Shown here piece by piece: positions 1 to 5,370 of a DNA stretch of 5,813 nt. Where the stretch lies: positions 29,046 to 34,858 of the forward strand of contig DMTU01000198.1 of NCBI GenBank assembly GCA_003476595.1, read 5' to 3'. The position numbers were made by a program, and so were the translations under genes. The notes below the pieces were generated by a model, which did not search any database, was not told the DNA's origin, and saw nothing but the letters and a program-made list of their open reading frames with translations. The DNA comes from Acidimicrobiaceae bacterium. GTDB taxonomy: Bacteria; Actinomycetota; Acidimicrobiia; Acidimicrobiales; Salinilacustritrichaceae. The number at the start of each line of letters is the position of its first letter. Within the stretch, counting starts at the first letter, position 1.

Positions 1-23
1 CCGATGGTCGTGCTGATCTTCAT
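1..23 (-). CDS. 5' end of a divergent gene, possibly an LLM-class F420-dependent oxidoreductase (partial)
   Basis: Only the first eight residues, MKISTTIG, lie in the window; the gene continues past the left edge. The ATG (bases 23-21) is preceded by GCGAGGCAGAC, which offers a GAGG ribosome binding site at about 7 bases, and a plausible promoter lies further upstream. Many luciferase-like F420-dependent oxidoreductases of actinobacteria begin with a very similar MKIS(T)xIG(Y) strand, so that family is the best guess. Eight residues cannot prove a family, and the frame could be chance. The name is an inference from memory of such N termini. Confidence 0.35.
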
Positions 24-127
24 GTCTGCCTCGCGCTGCCGTCTCTGGGACCTCGCAAACGTAGCCCAGCCTGCCACCACATGTGCATGGCACACTGGCA
101 CTACCTGCACCGACCCGGGACGGATCC
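24..127. promoter_or_regulatory. Divergent intergenic region with overlapping inverted repeats and a possible minus-strand promoter
   Basis: This is the least GC-rich stretch of the window and separates two divergent starts. On the minus strand TACGTT (63-58) fits the TAnnnT pattern of a -10 box, and TGCACA (87-82) matches four of six bases of TTGACA at an 18-base spacing, about 30 bases upstream of the leftward ATG. Two short palindromes overlap the possible -35: CACATGTG at 78-85 and TGTGC-ATG-GCACA at 82-94. Together they could be an operator. No convincing -10 box was found for the rightward crotonase gene. All of this is by eye and short palindromes arise by chance. Confidence 0.3.
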
Positions 128-553
128 ATGACGACCGACGACGACGCGCTCCTCGTCGACCAGGACGGCGGGGTGCTGACCCTGGTCAACAACGACGCGC
201 CGCGCAACCGCATGACGCTCGAGTACATGGACGCGCTCGAGGAGGCGGTGCGCGAGGCGGCCGCCGACCGATCGGTGCGCGCCCTGGTGTTCACGGCCGC
301 CGTCGTCCACGAGGTGCACCCCGTCGACGAGCTCAAGGCGGCGGCTCACGCGCTCGCCCCGGAGCTGGCCGCGATGCCGCCGCGGGCGGTCGCCGGCGTG
401 CTGCGCTGCGTCGTCGGCGCGGGCGTCGCACCCCTGGACGAAGCCCTCGCCGAGGAGCGCCGGGCCGTGCTCGACTGCTCCGGCACCGCCGATCAGATGG
501 AGGGGATGCGGGCGTTCCTCGAGAAGCGCCGCCCCGTCTTCACCGGCGAGTAG
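128..553 (+). CDS. Internally deleted enoyl-CoA hydratase/isomerase (crotonase) family protein, 141 aa
   Basis: The intact reading frame joins the two ends of a crotonase-fold protein without its middle. Residues 8-57 match the N-terminal half: a beta strand GVLTLVNND, then the APRNRM segment equivalent to the usual N-x-P-x-x-N-x-(L/M), then a helix and the strand VRALVFTA. After residue 58 the protein passes directly to HEVHPVDEL, then ALAPELAAMPPRAV and the C-terminal EGMRAFLEKRRPVFTG, the usual end of the family. The first oxyanion-hole segment (typically G-x-x-FSAGxDL), the GGG-type second oxyanion segment and the acidic catalytic residues are all absent. Family members are about 255-270 aa, so roughly 115-120 residues are missing. 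It is probably catalytically dead, either a decaying gene or a non-enzymatic remnant. ATG 128 is preferred over GTG 83 because GGGA lies 7 bases upstream and family similarity begins soon after it. Confidence 0.8.
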   Translation: MTTDDDALLVDQDGGVLTLVNNDAPRNRMTLEYMDALEEAVREAAADRSVRALVFTAAVVHEVHPVDELKAAAHALAPELAAMPPRAVAGVLRCVVGAGVAPLDEALAEERRAVLDCSGTADQMEGMRAFLEKRRPVFTGE

Positions 554-567
554 CCACCGGCCGCTCC

Positions 568-1644
568 TCAGCTGATGGCGTAGGGGCGGTTGTCGGACGG
601 CTGGGGCGGGGCGGAGGTGTCGGGCACGGCGGTGGCTCGGTCGACGTGGTCGGCGAAGTACCGGAGCACGCCTGCTTCTTCGAGCACGGCGTCGAGCGCA
701 TCGGATCGGAGCTCGACGTAGCGGGCGAGCAACACCCCACGGGCCCACTCGAGGAAGGGCGACGAGGCGATCTCGGCGATGACCCCGTCGGCGATCTCGA
801 CGGTGGCCGACCCCTTCACCGTGGCCTCCGCGACCCACGGGAGATAGTGACGGCCGGCCTCGGCGACCACCGCCACGAGCGTGGCAGCCACGTCGCCCGG
901 TTCGGTCCACGAGCCGAAGTCCTCGCGCTGCGGCATCCGGAGCCGGTTGGTGTGGGTCACCGCCGCTGGCCCGTGCTCGTCGACGAGCGCGCGGCAGTAG
1001 GGATCGCCGACGAAGTGCGCGGCGTTGGCGCCGAAGACGGCGAAGTCGGCGATCGACGGCCGTGCGCCGAACAGGAAGCCGCCGCCTTCGTCGAGGTGGG
1101 CGCCGAGGGCACGGAACCACGGCGTCACGACCTCGCCCATCCAGGCATCCATGTGGTCGGCCTTGATGCCGATCCGCGGGAGGCTGGCCGTCATGGCGCC
1201 CACGACCATCTCCCGCACCATCGCCCCCGGCGCCGGGACGTGCACGCCCAGCTCCTCGGCGAGCTGCCAACCGGCGGTCACGGTGTTCTCCGGGTAGCAC
1301 CAGCGGCTGCCGACCGCAGGCCGGTAGTGCCACTCGTCGGAGAGGTCGTCGAGCAGGTAGGCGAGGAACCGCTGCGTCGGGTCGTCGGGCAACACGCTCC
1401 GCCCGCGGGGCGCATCGACTGCCTGGTCGAGGTGCTCGATCATCGACGTCGAGTCCCACATCGGTGTGCCGTCGGGCAGGTCGACCACGGGGATGGCACC
1501 TGTCCACCCGGCCGCCACAGCCTCCGGGTGGCCGGCCGGCTCGGGTCCCATCGGCTCCGGCCGCCACGGCCGGTCGGTGTAGTCGAGGTAGCCCGTGACC
1601 TTCCGGGTGAAGTACGACCGCGTCAGCCCGTGGACGATGTGCAT
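568..1644 (-). CDS. Long glutathione S-transferase family protein (GST-1), 358 aa
   Basis: GSTs conjugate glutathione to electrophiles or use it for reduction, isomerisation or dehalogenation; the substrate here cannot be read from sequence. Residues 1-75 form the thioredoxin-like domain: the opening strand MHIVHG, a candidate catalytic Ser10 or Tyr11 in SYFTRK, the cis-proline pair Ile51-Pro52, and the glutathione-binding turn DSTSMIEHL (64-72). The helical C-terminal domain carries the N-capping box S-I-A-D (197-200) after FLFGARP. About 110 further residues follow, including HYLPWVAEA near 266-274, so the protein is much longer than a typical 200-230 aa GST. It resembles GST-2 of the same cluster over the same architecture. 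ATG 1644 is supported by GAAGGAG 5 bases upstream, and that site overlaps the stop of the FGE gene. It is the last gene of the operon and converges on the crotonase remnant. Glutathione use is inferred. Confidence 0.85.
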   Translation of the reverse strand: MHIVHGLTRSYFTRKVTGYLDYTDRPWRPEPMGPEPAGHPEAVAAGWTGAIPVVDLPDGTPMWDSTSMIEHLDQAVDAPRGRSVLPDDPTQRFLAYLLDDLSDEWHYRPAVGSRWCYPENTVTAGWQLAEELGVHVPAPGAMVREMVVGAMTASLPRIGIKADHMDAWMGEVVTPWFRALGAHLDEGGGFLFGARPSIADFAVFGANAAHFVGDPYCRALVDEHGPAAVTHTNRLRMPQREDFGSWTEPGDVAATLVAVVAEAGRHYLPWVAEATVKGSATVEIADGVIAEIASSPFLEWARGVLLARYVELRSDALDAVLEEAGVLRYFADHVDRATAVPDTSAPPQPSDNRPYAIS

Positions 1645-1649
1645 CCGTG

Positions 1650-1656
1650 CTCCTTC
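1650..1656 (-). promoter_or_regulatory. Strong ribosome binding site for GST-1, inside the end of the FGE gene
   Basis: On the minus strand GAAGGAG sits 5 bases before the ATG of GST-1 and overlaps the TGA stop of FGE (1657-1655). It fixes the GST-1 start and makes translational coupling of the two genes likely. Confidence 0.75.
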
Positions 1657-2479
1657 AGTGGGTGTGCGTCGCGGCGCAGCGGAACCCGACGTTCCCCGCG
1701 GTCGCATCGGGTGGTGTGCCGATCCGCCCGGCCGGGCGGTATCGGTTGCAGTAGGAGGCGTGGCACAGGTACGAGCCGCCCTTGAGCACACGACGACCGC
1801 TGCGCGCCGCGCCGGCAAAGCGGAGCCCGAAGTCGTCGACGGTCCACTCCCACACGTTGCCGACCATGTTCCACAAGCCCCACGCATTCGGCTCGAAGGC
1901 CCGCACCGGCGCCGTGCCGACATGGCCGTCGGCGGCGGTGTTCCTCGTCGGGAAGTCGCCCTGCCAGACGTTCATGGCGTGGCGACCGGCGGGCTCGAGC
2001 TCGTCGCCCCACGGCCAGATCGTGTCGGTGCCGGCCCGCGCCGCCCGCTCCCACTCGGCCTCGGTCGGCAGCCGGACGCCGCGCCAGTCGACGTAGGCCG
2101 AGGCGTCGAGCAAGGACACGTGCACGACCGGGTGGTCGAGGCGGTCGTCGATCGACGAGCCGGGGCCCTCAGGGGCACGCCACGAGGCACCCTCGACCTC
2201 CCGCCACCACTCGGCGCCGACCATCGCCCGGGTCGGCGGGAAGTCGTCGGGGAGCAGGCCGCCGAACACGAACGAGGCCCCGACCTCCTCGGCGACCGTC
2301 ACATGACCGGTGGCGGCGACGAAGGCGGCGAACTCCGCGTTGGTCACCGCGGTGGCCTGCAGCGCGAACGGCTCCACGTCGACCTCGACCGGCTCCTCCC
2401 CGTCGCCCGCGTTGGCGAGCTGCGAGGACTCCCCCATGACGAAGGATCCGCCCGGGACCGACACGAGGGTGGGTGCCAT
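1655..2479 (-). CDS. Formylglycine-generating enzyme (FGE/SUMF1 family), 274 aa
   Basis: FGE is a copper-dependent oxidase that converts the cysteine of a C-x-P-x-R sulfatase motif into formylglycine, activating type I sulfatases. This protein spans the FGE-sulfatase domain from start to end: VPGGSFVMG (8-16), AVTNAEFAAFVAATGHVT (44-61), GASWRAPEGPGS (97-108), HPVVHVS (116-122), RLPTEAEWERAARAG (136-150), NVWQGDFPTRNTAADG (170-185), GLWNMVGNVWEW (201-212) and the active-site block GGSYLCHASYCNRYR (234-248). Cys239 and Cys244 have the C-x4-C spacing of the human FGE pair 336/341, so it looks like a true FGE and not a cysteine-less relative. No DinB-like domain is present, which argues against the ergothioneine enzyme EgtB. 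ATG 2479 has GAGG 5 bases upstream and starts just before the conserved domain. It lies 98 bases after tetR and 10 before GST-1. No sulfatase is in the window. Confidence 0.93.
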   Translation of the reverse strand: MAPTLVSVPGGSFVMGESSQLANAGDGEEPVEVDVEPFALQATAVTNAEFAAFVAATGHVTVAEEVGASFVFGGLLPDDFPPTRAMVGAEWWREVEGASWRAPEGPGSSIDDRLDHPVVHVSLLDASAYVDWRGVRLPTEAEWERAARAGTDTIWPWGDELEPAGRHAMNVWQGDFPTRNTAADGHVGTAPVRAFEPNAWGLWNMVGNVWEWTVDDFGLRFAGAARSGRRVLKGGSYLCHASYCNRYRPAGRIGTPPDATAGNVGFRCAATHTH

Positions 2480-2546
2480 CTGCGCCTCGGCCGCACCCGG
2501 CGGTCCCGTCGTTCCGCCCGACCGTGCGCCACGAGGGGAGACGTCG

Positions 2547-2566
2547 CCCGACGGCCCCCGGTCGGG
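2547..2566. other. GC-rich hairpin just after the tetR stop, possible weak terminator or RNA structure
   Basis: CCCGAC (2547-2552) can pair with GTCGGG (2561-2566) around an 8-base loop, 11 bases downstream of the TetR stop on the minus strand. There is no T tract on the downstream side, so it does not look like a complete intrinsic terminator. It is the only structure noticed in the 98-base gap between tetR and FGE. In DNA this GC-rich a 6-bp stem can be chance. Confidence 0.2.
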
Positions 2567-2577
2567 GACGCAGCAGC

Positions 2578-3213
2578 TCACGGGGTGAGCGCCACCCGGA
2601 TCGCCTCGGCGACGACGTCGACCGACTCCTGCACCGTCAAGCGACGAGCCCGACGGAGCAGATCGATGGCGTCCAGCTGGCTCATGATGTCGCCGGTGCT
2701 CCGCCGGGCCATCCGGACGTCGGCGTCCAGCCCGTCGAGCTCGGGTGCGAACTGGAGATCGAACTGACCCGTCAGCGTGCGGCGGGTGCGCTCGAGGTCC
2801 TCGCGGATGCGCACGCTCCGGGGCGCCTGGAGGCGACCGGCGCGGTAGCCGTGGCCGACGTGTTCGTAGAGGCGCACGCGCATGGTGGCGAACTCGAGAA
2901 CGCGGTCCTCGAAGGGGCCCTCGCCGATCTGCGACAGGTGGGCAGCGGACTGCCCTCGGCGCCACAGCTCGTCGATCGCGGCCTGCGTCAGCGCCTCGGG
3001 GTCGGGGAAGTAGCGGTAGACCGAGCGCAGCGACAGACCAGACAGCTCGGCAGCCCGTTCGATGCTGGGGGTCAGCGCCTCCTCCTCGAACATCTCGAGG
3101 ACGGCGTCGATCACCGACGCGATGTTGCGCTCGCGCCGAAGGCGACGCCCGTCGACCGTCTTGTCGGCACCTGCCGTCTCGTCGTCGAGGACGTCCTCGT
3201 CGATGTCAGACAT
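2578..3213 (-). CDS. TetR/AcrR-family transcriptional regulator, 211 aa
   Basis: The protein is likely a ligand-responsive repressor that binds an operator as a dimer. After an acidic 20-residue lead, residues 21-30 (DGRRLRRERN) begin the DNA-binding domain. The helix-turn-helix is at about 48-72: TPSIERAAELSGLSLRSVYR followed by the family signature YF and DPEALTQAAI. The remaining helices (about 95-211) form the variable ligand-binding and dimer domain, so the inducer cannot be read. The ATG overlaps the end of GST-2 by 8 bases (ATGTCTGA) and GGGGA lies 7 bases upstream, so it is probably translated with the GST genes and controls this operon, including its own expression. Its operator is probably upstream of the operon, beyond the right edge. 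Family assignment is firm; the target is inferred from position. Confidence 0.92.
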   Translation of the reverse strand: MSDIDEDVLDDETAGADKTVDGRRLRRERNIASVIDAVLEMFEEEALTPSIERAAELSGLSLRSVYRYFPDPEALTQAAIDELWRRGQSAAHLSQIGEGPFEDRVLEFATMRVRLYEHVGHGYRAGRLQAPRSVRIREDLERTRRTLTGQFDLQFAPELDGLDADVRMARRSTGDIMSQLDAIDLLRRARRLTVQESVDVVAEAIRVALTP

Positions 3214-4387
3214 CGATCGGTCCCCACACCTCGAGGTGGCCCTTGCGTTCCACGCGACGGAGTGTACGGAGGTCCAGGATCGGCTCGAGACCTGCCGTGG
3301 CGAACAGCGTGCGCACGTCGTCCTGCGCGGCGACGGGCGCCGCCGCGAGATCGTCGTGCAGGCGTTGCAGCAACCAGAACCGGTACGGCATGGCGCTGGT
3401 GGCGATTCGCTGACGTCGCCAGTCGAACGTGACCATCGAGTCACGACCACCGGTGAGGCTGCGATCGGATGCCTTGTCGAGCCCGTTGGTCCCCGGTTCG
3501 ATGTCCGGGTGCGCGGCCAGCCACTCGTTCGCCGCCTCGACGTGGGCGGCGATCTCGGGCAGGTACTCCTCCGCGACGAAGCGCATCATGGCCACGAGCG
3601 TCTCGGGCACGTCGTCGATCAGGCCGCCGGCGTCCCGCCCGTCGGCTGCGTACTCGTGCACGTAGGGCTCGCTGGTGGTCATGCGCTCGACCCATCGGCC
3701 CACCCGAGGCGCTCGCTGCTGCACGAGCGTGCGCGGCGCCGGGTCACGGAAGAGGTGCGCCCACATCGCGGCGATGAGGCCGAAGTCGCCGATGGTCGGC
3801 TGACCGCCGAGCAGGTACGGGTGGTCGGCGAGGTGCGCGGAGAACAGGTCCAGCCACTCGACGAAGGCCGCCTCGATGGCTGGTGCGGTGTCGGGGGTGA
3901 CGCCGAACCTCACGGCGGCCTTGCGCATCCGTCCGCTGCTGCTCAGGAACGCCTGCTCGGCCTGCTCCGGCGACAGCGACGCCGGCATGTTGAGCGCGAA
4001 CTCCGAGGTGAGGAACGCGAGGTTCTCCTCGTCGAAGTTCCAGCGGTAGTGCATGGCGGGGCGGAGCAGGCCTTCGCCGCCGAAGAGCTCGAACAGGTGC
4101 GCCACGGCGAGGAGGGTCGGCGACTCGGGGTAGGCGGGGTGGCGACGGAGCGGTTGGCCGGGGCCTCGCTCGAAGTGGTCGATGATGTCGGCGCCGTCCT
4201 GGAGGATCGTCCCGTCGGGCGTCTCGAGGCACGGGATGATCCATCGTCCGACGGTCGGCACGATGTGGTTCAGGTAGCGGTCGCTTCCCGGGGAGACCTC
4301 GACGAAGTCGATGCCCTGCTTGCGCAGGTAGGCCCGCGCCTTGCCGGTGTAGAGGGACACCGGAGCGCCGTAGAGCGTGTAGGTCAT
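3206..4387 (-). CDS. Long glutathione S-transferase family protein (GST-2), 393 aa
   Basis: The N-terminal thioredoxin-like domain (1-75) shows the strand YTLYGAPVS, candidate catalytic Ser11 or Tyr13 in SLYTGKARAYL, the cis-proline Ile51-Pro52 in RWIIPCLE, and the glutathione-binding turn LQDGADIIDHF (62-72). The helical domain contains HYRWNFDEENLAFL (113-126) and the N-capping box T-I-G-D (198-201) after YLLGGQP. An unusual tail of about 145 residues follows, with ETLVAMMRFVAEEYLPEIA (262-280) and a distinct end rich in Arg and Trp (about 318-393). GST-1 has matching segments in the same order, so the two are probably paralogues. The ATG overlaps the gshB stop as ATGA and has GGAGGA 9 bases upstream; the 3' end overlaps tetR. 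Adjacency to gshB supports glutathione as cosubstrate. The electrophilic substrate is unknown. Confidence 0.87.
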   Translation of the reverse strand: MTYTLYGAPVSLYTGKARAYLRKQGIDFVEVSPGSDRYLNHIVPTVGRWIIPCLETPDGTILQDGADIIDHFERGPGQPLRRHPAYPESPTLLAVAHLFELFGGEGLLRPAMHYRWNFDEENLAFLTSEFALNMPASLSPEQAEQAFLSSSGRMRKAAVRFGVTPDTAPAIEAAFVEWLDLFSAHLADHPYLLGGQPTIGDFGLIAAMWAHLFRDPAPRTLVQQRAPRVGRWVERMTTSEPYVHEYAADGRDAGGLIDDVPETLVAMMRFVAEEYLPEIAAHVEAANEWLAAHPDIEPGTNGLDKASDRSLTGGRDSMVTFDWRRQRIATSAMPYRFWLLQRLHDDLAAAPVAAQDDVRTLFATAGLEPILDLRTLRRVERKGHLEVWGPIDV

Positions 4388-5370
4388 GGAGTCGGATCCT
4401 CCGGTCGAGGGTTGCTCGTCGAGGCGGTCGCCCCGGCCCGGTGTTCGAGCCAGCGGACGACGTCGAGGTCGGGGCGCGCGCCGGACAGCTCGCAGAGCTG
4501 GCGCAGCCCCGTCGGGCTGGTGACGTTGACCTCGGTGAGGTGGCCGTCGACCACGTCGATGCCGACGAGGTGCAGGCCATCGGCGCGCAGCGCCGGGGCC
4601 ATGGCGTCGACGATGCGACGGTCGTCGTCGTCGAGGTCGACGGCCTCGACGGCACCACCGACGCAGATGTTGGCCCGGAAGTCGTCGCCGGTGGGGCGGC
4701 GCAGGATCGCTCCGAGCGGTTCGCCGTCGAGCAGGAGGATGCGCTTGTCGCCGTCGCGCACGCCCGGCAGGTACCGCTGGGCGACCACGGGAACGGTGCC
4801 ACGGGCGGTGACCGTGTCGAGGATGGAGGCTGCGTTCTCGTCGCCAGGTCGCACCACCAGCACGCTGCGGCCGCCGTGTCCGTCGATGGGCTTGACCACC
4901 GCGGCGTCGTGCGTTGCGGCGAAGGCCAGCAGACGCTCGCGATCCGCGGTGACGACCGTCGGCGGCGTCACGTCGGGGAAGCGCAGCGCGTAGAGCTTCT
5001 CGTTGGCCGTGCGCAGGCCGTGTGGCGAGTTGACGACCAGGGTGGCGTCGGCGACGAGGTCGAGCACCAAGGTGAGGTGCAGGTAGTCCTGGTCGAAGGG
5101 CGGGTCGGGACGGACGAGGACCACGTCGACGGAGGCGAGCTCGACGTCGGTGGCCCCGCCGAGGCCGAGCGGATCGATCGCCTCGGCATCGGGTCGGATC
5201 TCGCGCACGCGCGCCCGCACCGAGCCGTCGACCACGGACAGGTCGGCAGGGGTGCAGTGCCAGCAGCGGTGACCACGCTCGATGGCGGCGGCCGCGAGGC
5301 CGAAGGAGGTGTCGGTGGCGGGCACGACCGTCTCCGGGCCGTCCATCACGACGACGACGTCCATGGTCAC
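4384..5370 (-). CDS. gshB: Glutathione synthetase, 328 aa
   Basis: The enzyme performs the ATP-dependent ligation of glycine to gamma-glutamylcysteine, the second step of glutathione synthesis, in the cytoplasm. Similarity to the bacterial GshB family is visible along the whole length: VVVVMDGPE near the start, VRPDPPFD (86-93; E. coli has RKDPPFD), VVNSPHGLRTANEKLYA (112-128), the ATP-grasp lysine and glycine loop KPIDGHGG (160-167), LPGVRDGDKRILLLDGEP (201-218), FRANICVGG (231-239), and the metal-binding TEVNVTSPTG (279-288) with Glu280 and Asn282. Its length is close to the 316 aa of E. coli GshB, with a short Pro-rich tail added. GTG 5370 is chosen over ATG 5364 because GGAGGG lies 9 bases before it and GTGA overlaps the upstream stop; the ATG would be 15 bases from that site. 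No gene for the first step (gshA) is in the window. Confidence 0.95.
   Translation of the reverse strand: MTMDVVVVMDGPETVVPATDTSFGLAAAAIERGHRCWHCTPADLSVVDGSVRARVREIRPDAEAIDPLGLGGATDVELASVDVVLVRPDPPFDQDYLHLTLVLDLVADATLVVNSPHGLRTANEKLYALRFPDVTPPTVVTADRERLLAFAATHDAAVVKPIDGHGGRSVLVVRPGDENAASILDTVTARGTVPVVAQRYLPGVRDGDKRILLLDGEPLGAILRRPTGDDFRANICVGGAVEAVDLDDDDRRIVDAMAPALRADGLHLVGIDVVDGHLTEVNVTSPTGLRQLCELSGARPDLDVVRWLEHRAGATASTSNPRPEDPTP

Noticed and set aside
96..109. TGGCAC...TGC resembling a sigma-54 promoter upstream of the crotonase gene
   Set aside because: The distance between the GG and GC elements is two bases too short, and sigma-54 is generally absent from actinobacteria.
554..567. Bidirectional terminator between the convergent crotonase and GST-1 genes
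   Set aside because: The gap is only 14 bases with no hairpin or T tract; any termination must occur inside the opposing gene.
4..1785. A 593-codon open frame on the plus strand, and a similar 643-codon frame at 3062-4993
   Set aside because: Both run antisense to clearly recognisable genes (GST-1, GST-2, TetR, GshB), have low-complexity Arg/Gly/Val/His-rich translations with no family motif, and reflect the lack of stop codons in GC-rich DNA.
1655..2479. EgtB-type ergothioneine synthase, suggested by the FGE-sulfatase domain next to thiol genes
   Set aside because: The protein has only the FGE domain, no N-terminal DinB-like iron-binding domain, and carries the C-x4-C active-site pair of true FGE.
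1655..2965. A longer FGE starting at 2965
   Set aside because: The additional 162 residues are antisense-like Arg/Pro/His-rich sequence overlapping tetR in another frame. FGE homology starts right after ATG 2479.
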